Assembly: GCA_004144175.1 (NCBI GenBank)
Contig: SEFT01000021.1
Location: 1-58,608, forward strand
Source of the DNA: Sphingobacteriales bacterium
GTDB lineage: Bacteria > Bacteroidota > Bacteroidia > Chitinophagales > Chitinophagaceae
Direction of reading: 5' to 3'
Length of the DNA stretch: 58,608 nt
Below, piece after piece: positions 17,470 through 24,955 of the stretch (the first letter of the stretch is position 1; each line of letters starts with the position of its first letter). The notes under the pieces were generated by a model, which searched no databases, was not told the origin of the DNA, and was given only the letters and a program-made list of their open reading frames with translations. Both the position numbers and the translations under genes were made by a program.

Positions 17470-17500
17470 AAAAATGCCGTAGCTGTGCTACGGCATTTTT
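17470..17500. terminator. bidirectional intrinsic terminator
   Basis: A 14-bp perfect stem (AAAAATGCCGTAGC with its complement) and 3-nt loop, with A-run on one side and T-run on the other. It can stop both the DHFR-like gene and the convergent lipoprotein gene. Confidence 0.9.
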
Positions 17501-17518
17501 ATATACAGTACTTACCGA

Positions 17519-18319
17519 TTATTTAACCGTCGCATCAATAGTAAAGTTCATCTTTTTGGGTCCCGAGGTCACCGTATAGTCAATATGAAACTTCTTTTCG
17601 GTAAAGCTAAATGTTCCACTTCCTTCGTATACATAGCTTCCGTCCGCGTTTTTAGCTATGGTTAGTGTGCCATGCTCGCAATCTATATCTGCCTCAAAGT
17701 TTCTGATATATTCAGAATATGCGCCCATTGTTCCGGGATTTTTAGTTTCGACATACAGGCTTTCGAACCATATCCTGTTGCCTTTAAAAACAGGCGCAGA
17801 TATTGGAGTACCACCCGGAATTCCGGTACCCGCATGACGATACCCAGAAACCTTTGCCTTTAGACGTTCTATGCAGGTATAGGAAGGGACGCTAAGCTTA
17901 AATTTAAGCGATTTTGTAAGTTCATCCTCAGCCTTACCCCTTACCGTCACATCGTAAGTTCCGGCTTCAGCAAAATCGTTCTTAATTGTTAAGTCCGAGA
18001 CAAAAGGCACATTCCCTGTCGGCATTGAGAAACTCCCGGTAACTCCGTCCGGCAGACCTTCCACACTCAAAGTAAGCCTCTTTTGCACCGAAGTCATAGG
18101 CGAAAAAGCCAGCATCAATTCTTTTTCATCTGTAGCGCTGGTGAGCGTCACATCCTGCACTCCTCCTATAATATAGCTACTATCCTGCACCGGGGTAGTG
18201 GGTGTAGGTGTAGGCGTTACGGTAGTAGGTGGCGTAGCTGTAGTATTATTATCATTATCTTTTTTGCATCCCCAAAGCATTAGCGAACACGATAGGATAA
18301 CAAGGGACCTTTTAAGCAT
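17519..18319 (-). CDS. secreted lipoprotein with Thr/Pro-rich linker, unknown function
   Basis: A 266-residue lipoprotein with predicted lipidated Cys18 (LMLWGC), followed by an Asp/Asn patch and a Thr/Pro linker (about residues 25-45) that probably spans from the membrane anchor. Residues about 50-150 resemble an immunoglobulin-like beta sandwich (LMLAFSPMTSVQKRLTLSVEGLP, AGTYDVTVRGKAEDE). The last 110 residues are strand-rich with two Cys (YTCIERL, DIDCEHG), perhaps disulphide-linked. No catalytic motif. Likely surface or periplasmic binding role; unknown. Shares the terminator with the convergent gene. Confidence 0.6.
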   Translation of the reverse strand: MLKRSLVILSCSLMLWGCKKDNDNNTTATPPTTVTPTPTPTTPVQDSSYIIGGVQDVTLTSATDEKELMLAFSPMTSVQKRLTLSVEGLPDGVTGSFSMPTGNVPFVSDLTIKNDFAEAGTYDVTVRGKAEDELTKSLKFKLSVPSYTCIERLKAKVSGYRHAGTGIPGGTPISAPVFKGNRIWFESLYVETKNPGTMGAYSEYIRNFEADIDCEHGTLTIAKNADGSYVYEGSGTFSFTEKKFHIDYTVTSGPKKMNFTIDATVK

Positions 18320-18482
18320 ATTGGTGGCATTTTTGCTGGACGCACAAGGATAATGCTTTTTGGTGTTGTATGCAATAACTAGCCTATTACTATTGCTGAG
18401 TAGTCATTGGATAACTTTTTTCTGGAGACAAGGCAAGCACACAGCCTAATGTCGCAGATAAATTGCTAATTTAGGAGTCGGC

Positions 18483-19217
18483 ATGAGCGTATTTACATAT
18501 CATCTTGCAAAAACATCAATCCTATCTGCGCTTACGGCATTATGGAATCCCCTTACTTCCAAAAACACATCGGGGCTGATACATGCAGAATGTATGGCAG
18601 GTATGACATTGGGTTCCCCTGTATTTTCACCATCCAGGATATTGATACGGCAAATCGTCTTATTCGCCCAATGGGAGAACGAAAAAGCCATAGATGATTT
18701 TTTAGCAAATGACCGCTTTGGGAAGATCCTAGCAAAAGGATGGTATACCCGCTTGAAGTATCTCAGGCAATGGGGCTTTGTTGATGAATTCGACATACCC
18801 AAAGAGCCGGATGATTCAGTTGAACCCGGCACACCTGTTGTCGCCTTTACACTGGCACGTATGCGGCTACCGCAGGTACCGAGGTTTATCCATTGGGGCC
18901 GACCGGTTGAAAAGTTGGTGCGCGACCATCCGGGTACCACTTTAGCGTTAGCGGCTATCAGGTTGCCACGTACGGTTTCCACTTTTTCGGTATGGAAATC
19001 GCAGAAAGACATGCAGGATATGGTGCGTGGACACAGTGCTGTACCGCAACCCAGGCGCCATGCCGACGCGATGAAGGAAAGAGATAGAAAAGATTTTCAT
19101 TTCCAGTTCACTACCCTGCGCTTCAAACCCATTTCAGAACATGGGTCTTGGGAAGGGCGAACTGATATTATTCCAAAGCCAACCTTTGACGATCGCAATG
19201 AGACTGGCCTACCCTAA
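18483..19217 (+). CDS. spheroidene-monooxygenase-like (CrtA) protein
   Basis: A 244-residue protein whose pattern resembles CrtA, the carotenoid ketolase of phototrophs. An N-terminal ferredoxin-like half (FAQWENEKAIDDFLANDRFGKILAKGWYTRL) is followed by a second half with VVAFTLARMRLPQVPRFIHWGRPV. The family phrase IRLPRTVSTFSVWKSQKDMQDMVRGHS then leads to a DFHFQFTTLRFKPISEHG ending, comparable to the CrtA C terminus. No carotenoid genes are next to it, so it may act on another lipid or be a general haem-binding monooxygenase. The next gene overlaps its end and is probably co-translated. Confidence 0.55.
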   Translation: MSVFTYHLAKTSILSALTALWNPLTSKNTSGLIHAECMAGMTLGSPVFSPSRILIRQIVLFAQWENEKAIDDFLANDRFGKILAKGWYTRLKYLRQWGFVDEFDIPKEPDDSVEPGTPVVAFTLARMRLPQVPRFIHWGRPVEKLVRDHPGTTLALAAIRLPRTVSTFSVWKSQKDMQDMVRGHSAVPQPRRHADAMKERDRKDFHFQFTTLRFKPISEHGSWEGRTDIIPKPTFDDRNETGLP

Positions 19218-20061
19218 GCAAAACATCCTGGACTGGATCACCCAACAATGGAACATCGTTTTCGGAAAAAAAATCAGACCGAAGACCGCGCCTTGGCTGA
19301 TGGGGCCATTTGGAGCATTGAATGGTATTTCCGACAAGTTCGTTCAACAATTGGCAGCTAGTGAAGGACTTGTGATCACAAGAAACGACAAAGTACGTGG
19401 GCTGATACCATCCTTAAAAGATTTGAATTTTACAGATGAAGCCCTCTCTCGTCTGTCTCCTCACATTATCGATTTTTACGAAAGAACAGGCTCCTACCAG
19501 CTAGGTTTCTCGGTAAAATGGAATCCGCTATTCAGGTCTTTCGGCACGTTGGTAAACCTACTGTTCAGCAACCGTATCAACCAGCTAAACATACCAACCG
19601 GGAATGTAAGCGGGCAACAAATAACCAGCGAGATCATTACCCTCTCCGACCCTGATTCCGGAATAGTAATTTACACCGTCTGGTATCGCACGTTCCGGTC
19701 GACAGGGCGGGTTTTGTATTCCGGCATCTATACTACTTGCACACTACCCTCGGGAAAGGTCTGTGTCAAGGCCATATTTCCGCTTCCTAAAGGAAATGCT
19801 ACAGTCATCATGGCACCCCACATCGGCCCCAATGGCGAACTCCGTCTCGATGGCTCGGGAAAGAAGTTTGGTGATCCCGGCTTTTATTTTTTACTTAATG
19901 ACTCCAAGGATAATGTTTCGTCCCAATATATACGCTCCTTCCGGGATCAACTGACCATCTCGGGCTGTGGTGAAAACATTGTAGCAGAACAGATTTTGAC
20001 GTTGTGGGGTATGCGGGTACTCCGGTTCAACTACAGTATAAGTTGTGGAGTTAGCAATTAA
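19198..20061 (+). CDS. unknown protein coupled to the CrtA-like gene
   Basis: I do not recognise this protein. The ATG at 19198 (MRLAYPKQNILDW) gives 287 residues and a 20-nt overlap with the upstream gene; an ATG at 19141 is also open but would overlap by 77 nt. Visible features: a Trp-rich beginning, WLMGPFGALNGISDKFVQQLA near residue 35, a helix with DFYERTGSYQLG, and a Gly-rich C-terminal half (MAPHIGPNGELRLDGSGKKFGDPGFYFLL). No signal peptide or clear membrane helix. The overlap with a CrtA-like monooxygenase suggests a shared pathway, perhaps lipid or pigment modification. Confidence 0.5.
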   Translation: MRLAYPKQNILDWITQQWNIVFGKKIRPKTAPWLMGPFGALNGISDKFVQQLAASEGLVITRNDKVRGLIPSLKDLNFTDEALSRLSPHIIDFYERTGSYQLGFSVKWNPLFRSFGTLVNLLFSNRINQLNIPTGNVSGQQITSEIITLSDPDSGIVIYTVWYRTFRSTGRVLYSGIYTTCTLPSGKVCVKAIFPLPKGNATVIMAPHIGPNGELRLDGSGKKFGDPGFYFLLNDSKDNVSSQYIRSFRDQLTISGCGENIVAEQILTLWGMRVLRFNYSISCGVSN

Positions 20062-20145
20062 TATCTTTGCGCTTCCCATAACGTCTGCCGCAAACACACC
20101 CCATCTTTGACGCTTTTAGACTTTAGTAATCCAGTAGTTAAGCAC

Positions 20146-20153
20146 TACATTTG
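20146..20153 (+). promoter_or_regulatory. Bacteroidota -7 element (TACATTTG)
   Basis: Exact TAnnTTTG match 20 nt before the VOC gene ATG at 20174. A weak TTT is at -33 distance. Confidence 0.45.
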
Positions 20154-20173
20154 ACTATCAAAAAAATCAGCTA

Positions 20174-20599
20174 ATGGCATTTATTAATCCTCATATCAAT
20201 TTCAACGGCAATGCCGAAGAAGCCTTTACATTCTACAAATCAGTATTCGGAGGCGAATTTGATAAGATCACGCGTTTTAGAGACGTTGCAAGTGATGAAT
20301 TTCCTATACCCGCGGGCGAGGAAAATAAGATCATGTACATAGCCCTGCCGATAGGCGATAGTATGCTGATGGCAAATGATGTACCATCGTTTATGGGAAA
20401 GGTGAATGAGGAGGAACACAGAAGTAAAATTTCGATAACTGCAGAAACCAGGGAAGAAGCGGAGAAATTATTCAACGGCCTTTCGGCAGGCGGAGCGGTT
20501 GAAATGCCATTTGAAGAAGGCCATGCCGGCTCTTATTTCGGCATGTTCCGGGACAAATACGGTATTGAGTGGATGATAAGCTTCGACCCTGCAGCATAA
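20174..20599 (+). CDS. PhnB/YjdN-type VOC protein
   Basis: A 141-residue VOC-superfamily protein of the PhnB/3-demethylubiquinone-methyltransferase-like group. It begins INPHINFNGNAEEAFTFYKSVFGGEF, has the middle phrase GDSMLMANDVPS and ends AGSYFGMFRDKYGIEWMISFD; these are the family's two most conserved segments. No catalytic chemistry is established for most members and several are simply annotated as glyoxalase-like. Own promoter element upstream and a hairpin after the stop, so a single-gene unit. Confidence 0.87.
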   Translation: MAFINPHINFNGNAEEAFTFYKSVFGGEFDKITRFRDVASDEFPIPAGEENKIMYIALPIGDSMLMANDVPSFMGKVNEEEHRSKISITAETREEAEKLFNGLSAGGAVEMPFEEGHAGSYFGMFRDKYGIEWMISFDPAA

Positions 20600-20615
20600 A
20601 TGATGCGCTAGTCAG

Positions 20616-20655
20616 GAAAGTGTTGTGATTAGCCTCAACTGATCACAACACTTTC
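20616..20655. terminator. hairpin between convergent genes
   Basis: Perfect 14-bp inverted repeat (gaaagtgttgtgat and its complement) with 12-nt loop, placed between the convergent VOC and GreA-like genes and overlapping the latter's stop codon. There is only a weak T tract on either side. Confidence 0.6.
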
Positions 20656-21101
20656 TCTATAACGAATTTTTTTCCGTTCAACTCGAATGAGTACCCCGCT
20701 TCTTTGCCCATCAATTTCGCCCCGATGGGTGATGCAGCCGATATGCCGAAAAAGCTTGTACTGTCTACTAATATCTTCCCGGCACTTATAGCAATGTAAA
20801 AATTTCCGTTGTTGGTATATACCACCGACCCGGTTAATACTACTACCCCGCTTTGGCTTGGTGAAATATGCTCAAGCGTAGCTCTTAGCTTACCCAGTTC
20901 ATTCAACCGCGCCAGGTTCAGGTTTATTTCCTGTTGCATTACCTCGCGGGCGGTCTCGTACTTATCGCCCGCACTGCTTTTTGTTTCATTATTCTTCGCA
21001 TCTTGCGCCTCTGCGATAATCTTCTTGATCTCCGCCTCGCGGTGGGTTACGAAGTCGATGCAGAATTGGTATAGTTGTTCTTTAAACATCACATTACTCA
21101 T
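20643..21101 (-). CDS. GreA/GreB-like C-terminal domain protein
   Basis: A 152-residue protein: an N-terminal helical hairpin with a heptad-like pattern (about residues 5-70, including ETKSSAGDKYETAREVMQQEINLNLARLNEL) and a C-terminal FKBP-like beta domain (GSVVYTNNGNFYIAISAGKI, FGISAASPIGAKLMGKEAGYSFELNGKKF). The hairpin plus Gre-C plan fits transcript-cleavage-factor relatives that insert into the RNA polymerase secondary channel; DK is present in the turn region. Relatives in Bacteroidota are often mislabelled 3-oxoacyl-ACP synthase. The membrane glycosyltransferase gene ends 6 nt before this ATG, so the two may be co-transcribed. Confidence 0.6.
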   Translation of the reverse strand: MSNVMFKEQLYQFCIDFVTHREAEIKKIIAEAQDAKNNETKSSAGDKYETAREVMQQEINLNLARLNELGKLRATLEHISPSQSGVVVLTGSVVYTNNGNFYIAISAGKILVDSTSFFGISAASPIGAKLMGKEAGYSFELNGKKFVIEKVL

Positions 21102-21107
21102 ACGAGA

Positions 21108-22574
21108 TTATTTTATCACCGCTCCCCGCTGAACAACAGAATGCTCATAACGATCTATAAATACTAATTGCTGCAACTCAGGGTGATCCTCGAATATCTT
21201 TTTCAGGCCGGGGGTGTCTACTGCATTATAAACAGGCAATGACATCTTCATATGATAAGCAGGATGGCAAATGACCGCGAAATCCCCATCCCTGTCTTCA
21301 TGCGGATAAAATACGGCAGGAGTGGTTACTATGGGTATATGCTTGTTTTCAGCCACTGAAATAGCCGCTTTAGAGTTATCATATATGCGTTGCTTTTTGA
21401 CCGCCTCTTCGCTGAAGTGCGCTTTGGCAAATGCCTGATAAATATTACCGGCAAGTGCCAGAGATAGGATCGTGTAGACAACGGGTATAGCTTTCTTCCA
21501 TTTCTGCTCTAGCACCATAAGCATATTAATGACTAAAATGCCACACGTAGGTACAGCAAATGCATTAAGCCGGTGAACACCCAGCGGAAGCTTGTGTAAG
21601 GAGGCTAGGACGATCGCAATGATTACCAAGAAGGAACTGTATTGTACTATGTACTGAAATGGTGATGTATAACTCCGTCGTTTAAACTGCTGGTAAAGGG
21701 CATGAAAAAATCCCGCGAGCCCTAATGTTCCGTAGATGATCTCAAAGAAAACGCCGGTACCAAGGTGGCCAAATAAACTATAGACATTGTGCAGGTATGG
21801 AAGCAGTTGGAACCCATCGCGAAGGATGTAGTCTTTCCAAAACTCCCGCATACCCTGGTCGGCCATCACCTGGGTTACATCAAAGATATAGAACACTACA
21901 ACACCCACGGAGCCGATGAATAAAGGGATAGACCGAATAAATATGTTCTTAAACCCGCGGGTATGAAGCACCACAGACAAACAGAGGGCTGCGAAGCACA
22001 ATGGATAAGTATAGCTAAAAAATGGAATAATGGCAGACACGAGGCACAAGAACAGGAATCTGGGTAGTCTTATCTTGTTAGCTTCCGTATTCAAAAGTTC
22101 CAACAGCTGCCAGAGCGCTACCAATGTCAGCAGCATTTCCATAGTATACTGCTTAATCTGGACAAAGTACTCAACAGATGTGGAGTAAGAAGCATAGATA
22201 AGCAGCCAAAAGAAGCGGTAAGAATCGTCTTTGCCAAATATGCGGCCCGACAAGAAATAGCAAAATATAAGCCCAAACGCATGTACAAAAAAAGAGGGCA
22301 ACCTTAAGGACGTATAACTATAGTCAAAAGGCTGTACGATACACTTCAGCACTTGCAGATAGAATCTTGGAAACTGTTGCCCCTTTTCCAGCTTTCCACC
22401 CAGTTCGGTCACGGTCATTGTCTTCAGGTTGTAAATGACGCACCACTCATCAAGCCAAAATGGTTTTATCTCGAATATGCATATCACCGCGCCATACAGT
22501 ATCATAGATACTATAGTAGCAATGGCAAGTACTCTTAGCCATTTATAACGGTCAGAAGCAAGGAAAGAATACAT
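21108..22574 (-). CDS. GT-C-type membrane glycosyltransferase (ArnT/GT39-like)
   Basis: A 488-residue polytopic membrane protein with about ten to twelve hydrophobic segments. After the first helix a loop carries FWLDEWCVIYNL, matching the catalytic Asp-Glu position of GT-C/PMT-type enzymes that use a polyprenyl-phosphate sugar. A soluble C-terminal region of about 100 residues follows the last helices (AEEAVKKQRIYDNSKAAISVAENKHIPIV), as in this superfamily. It likely transfers a sugar to a cell-envelope lipid or protein on the periplasmic face. Donor and acceptor cannot be read. It sits 6 nt before the GreA-like gene. Confidence 0.7.
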   Translation of the reverse strand: MYSFLASDRYKWLRVLAIATIVSMILYGAVICIFEIKPFWLDEWCVIYNLKTMTVTELGGKLEKGQQFPRFYLQVLKCIVQPFDYSYTSLRLPSFFVHAFGLIFCYFLSGRIFGKDDSYRFFWLLIYASYSTSVEYFVQIKQYTMEMLLTLVALWQLLELLNTEANKIRLPRFLFLCLVSAIIPFFSYTYPLCFAALCLSVVLHTRGFKNIFIRSIPLFIGSVGVVVFYIFDVTQVMADQGMREFWKDYILRDGFQLLPYLHNVYSLFGHLGTGVFFEIIYGTLGLAGFFHALYQQFKRRSYTSPFQYIVQYSSFLVIIAIVLASLHKLPLGVHRLNAFAVPTCGILVINMLMVLEQKWKKAIPVVYTILSLALAGNIYQAFAKAHFSEEAVKKQRIYDNSKAAISVAENKHIPIVTTPAVFYPHEDRDGDFAVICHPAYHMKMSLPVYNAVDTPGLKKIFEDHPELQQLVFIDRYEHSVVQRGAVIK

Positions 22575-22662
22575 ACAGGGTTAATAGACGACAATATAAT
22601 GAAGTGGGTGGACTTAGCGGCTTTATGGAAAGCTGATATTCGAACAACGACGGCTTTAAAAG

Positions 22663-22690
22663 AATAGAGGTTGCAAGTGCAACCTCTATT
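22663..22690 (-). terminator. hairpin terminator after the outer-membrane protein gene
   Basis: Perfect 12-bp stem (aatagaggttgc and complement) with a 4-nt loop, followed on the minus strand by TTCTTTT. It lies 32 nt downstream of the barrel gene stop. Confidence 0.7.
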
Positions 22691-22722
22691 TAGTAGTCCG
22701 GATTGAATTCGACATAAAATGC

Positions 22723-23412
22723 TTACAGTGCAAACGACGCCTCCAGCATAATAGCATGCATATTAGGCTTGTCACTCCATAGAGCGCCCCTAAATGGCAT
22801 AGATGCTGGTGGTATACGGTCGTATTCCACATCAGCCAAGTAGCTCATAAACGAATATTTAAGTTGCAGCTGTGTACGTGGAGCTATCCGGGTACCAATA
22901 CTCAGGTCGGCACCGCCAACAAACAGCAGGTTATTATCCACATTCGATAGATTAAGATCTCCATTAGTTTGCTTCACGCTTAGTTCTTGCTTTACGATAG
23001 ATGGTCCGGCCTTTACTTTGGCCTCTACGAATAGTTTCTTAACCGGAAAGTGAAAACCTGCATGTAATGGTATAGAGATACTATTTACTGTATTCACCAT
23101 CTCGCTGGTGGCTACAGGTGCGCCTTTCAAGTCATACAAAGAAAAGTCAGAAAACTTTGAGGCTGCAGTCCAGTACCTTACGCCTATTCCAAAGAACATG
23201 CGGTGTTTGCTATACGACAGAGTAGCGCCCAACACAGGTCTTACCGTTCTTTGCGCGTCCAATATTGTCTGCCCCGAATAGAATAGATTGTTCACTTCGT
23301 ACCTGGAGCCGGCAATTCCGAATCCTGCACCTGCTTCAAGCGAAAGAGCAATTTTTGCTTCAGTATTGTAAGACGAAAATGCGATGGCCGATAAGAATAA
23401 TATTTTTTTCAT
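22723..23412 (-). CDS. outer-membrane beta-barrel protein
   Basis: A 229-residue exported protein with signal peptide MKKILFLSAIAFSSYNTEA. The mature part is made of alternating hydrophobic/polar strands with Gly and aromatic girdle residues (GAGFGIAGSRYEVNNLFYSG, MFFGIGVRYWTAASKF, FVGGADLSIGTRIAPRTQLQLKYSFMSY) and ends ...AIMLEASFAL. Size and pattern match PorT/OmpW-like small barrels of about 8-10 strands. No enzymatic motif, so a structural or porin role. The upstream neighbour is the tRNA-Arg/GIY-YIG unit, separated by a strong terminator. Confidence 0.65.
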   Translation of the reverse strand: MKKILFLSAIAFSSYNTEAKIALSLEAGAGFGIAGSRYEVNNLFYSGQTILDAQRTVRPVLGATLSYSKHRMFFGIGVRYWTAASKFSDFSLYDLKGAPVATSEMVNTVNSISIPLHAGFHFPVKKLFVEAKVKAGPSIVKQELSVKQTNGDLNLSNVDNNLLFVGGADLSIGTRIAPRTQLQLKYSFMSYLADVEYDRIPPASMPFRGALWSDKPNMHAIMLEASFAL

Positions 23413-23441
23413 AGACGTGTTTTTGACTACGGCTTTCCTTT

Positions 23442-23476
23442 AAAAAAAGAAAGCGCCTATACAAGCGCTTTCTTTT
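23442..23476. terminator. terminator downstream of tRNA-Arg
   Basis: A 12-bp stem (AAAAGAAAGCGC and complement) with 8-nt loop. On the minus strand a run of T follows, 4 nt after the tRNA 3' end. It closes the tRNA-nuclease-tRNA unit. Confidence 0.8.
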
Positions 23477-23480
23477 CAAG

Positions 23481-23786
<306 letters not shown>

Positions 23787-23797
23787 GACACCTCGTG

Positions 23798-23891
23798 TGA
23801 TCCGGATTGGATTCGAACCGGTGACCCTCAGCCCTGCCTGCCGGCAGGCAGGTTAGAAGGCTGATGCTCTATCCAACTGAGCTACCGGACC
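23798..23891 (-). pseudogene. defective tRNA-Arg (UCU) with palindromic insertion
   Basis: A 94-nt copy of the neighbouring tRNA-Arg, identical in acceptor, D arm and anticodon (TCT), but with two defects. A 20-nt palindrome is inserted between loop base 38 and stem base 39. The T stem reads ACCGG against CCAAT, giving two C-A mismatches where the intact copy pairs fully. The 5' strand of the T stem looks borrowed from another tRNA, a chimera with a break in the TTCGAAT loop. A functional product is unlikely unless the insert is removed. It is promoter-proximal to the nuclease gene, and RNase Z cleavage at its 3' end would free the nuclease mRNA. Confidence 0.8.
23833..23852. repeat. 20-nt perfect palindrome inserted in tRNA anticodon arm
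   Basis: CCTGCCTGCCGGCAGGCAGG, fully self-complementary, present only in the defective tRNA copy. The flanking bases match the intact tRNA exactly, so the insertion is precise and leaves no target duplication. No second copy was seen in the window. From memory, GGCAGG-type palindromes of this kind occur as dispersed short repeats in many Bacteroidota genomes. Confidence 0.9.
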
Positions 23892-23904
23892 GTCATTGCG
23901 GTTG

Positions 23905-23912
23905 CAAATCTA
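23905..23912 (-). promoter_or_regulatory. -7 element (TAGATTTG) upstream of the defective tRNA-Arg
   Basis: Exact TAnnTTTG match on the minus strand, 13 nt before the tRNA 5' end. Only a weak T-rich -33. It could drive the whole tRNA-nuclease-tRNA transcript. Confidence 0.55.
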
Positions 23913-23941
23913 TAAAAATTGTTCTGAAAAGGAAAGGAATA

Positions 23942-24835
23942 TTATTCCTTCGCTGTCTTCACCGGTACGGGGGCAGGTGCTGCGCCATCCGTCAGCGGAT
24001 CCACAGGTACCAGGTCTTCTACATAGTTCCAGTATCCGTTGTTCCAGCGGAAGCCGTCCATTTGCCCGCTTGGCACGTAGGTGTACTTGCGATTCGGGTC
24101 ATTTACGTCCGACACCAGCTTGTCCAGGTACACCGCATTCAGTTCCTTGTCCCAGTTAAGCGATGCCTGAACATTCTTTTTGTACTCCATCACAAAGCGA
24201 TTGATGCGCTGCGATGGATTGCCTTGCGAAGTAACATTAAATATAGGCGCACCAAATACTGGCCCTTTGGCAGTTATCACCATTGGGTCCATCAGCTTCT
24301 TGGTGCTCAGCGCGTTGCCGGCATTCAGGCCAAACATCGTATACACCGTTTGCCCGTTCACCTCTTGGGGCATTATACGGTAGTATATCGCGCCAAACCA
24401 GCGGCCATTCGTCAGCACGCTGTCCTCTGCGCCTTTCTTTATCTTGTCCGAGTGGTCCATCAGCGGGTATAACTTCAGTTGCTCACCCGGCATCTGTATA
24501 GCACCATAGTACCTGCGCGTCACTTCGGTAGGCGCTATGCCCCAGTTAAACATCCGGAAGCTCTTGTCATCCGGCCCTATTATATTGATCTTTTCCTTCA
24601 GCTTCGGAAAGTCGTAGCTATACGAGTTGGGCTGCTTCAGCGCACGTATCAGCTGCCTCACAAACTGCTCATTATATATCACACGCATTTCGGGCAGAAA
24701 GCCATTATACATCGAGTCGGCAGTCAGCACCAATGAATCCTCAATAACCTTAATCTCACTAAAATCTTGAGCTCCCGCCTTGCCAACCGACAGCAGCGAC
24801 GCCAAAATGAGAGATGCAAACGTTTTACTGAACAT
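23942..24835 (-). CDS. exported protein of unknown function
   Basis: A 297-residue protein with a Sec signal (MFSKTFASLILASLLSVGKAGAQ). The mature region is rich in Tyr, Trp and Pro and has no known active-site motif. Distinct phrases are MRVIYNEQFVRQLIRALKQPNSYSYDFPKLKEKI, FRMFNWG, GRWFGAIYYRIMP and FVMEYKKNVQASLNWDKELNAVYLDKLV, followed by GFRWNNGYWNYVEDL and a Pro/Ala-rich tail. It looks like a conserved periplasmic Bacteroidota protein, but I cannot name it. It is divergent from the Fe-S oxidoreductase pair and could share regulation through the 120-nt gap. Confidence 0.6.
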   Translation of the reverse strand: MFSKTFASLILASLLSVGKAGAQDFSEIKVIEDSLVLTADSMYNGFLPEMRVIYNEQFVRQLIRALKQPNSYSYDFPKLKEKINIIGPDDKSFRMFNWGIAPTEVTRRYYGAIQMPGEQLKLYPLMDHSDKIKKGAEDSVLTNGRWFGAIYYRIMPQEVNGQTVYTMFGLNAGNALSTKKLMDPMVITAKGPVFGAPIFNVTSQGNPSQRINRFVMEYKKNVQASLNWDKELNAVYLDKLVSDVNDPNRKYTYVPSGQMDGFRWNNGYWNYVEDLVPVDPLTDGAAPAPVPVKTAKE

Positions 24836-24955
24836 TATGAATCAGACATTTAATTCAAACCTAAACAATTTCTTGCAAAGCTGTGCTACTTCGGGCGTTA
24901 AACTATGATTTTCGGCCAAAAGCCACTAATTTCGAGGCGTCAAATTATTGCGCCC

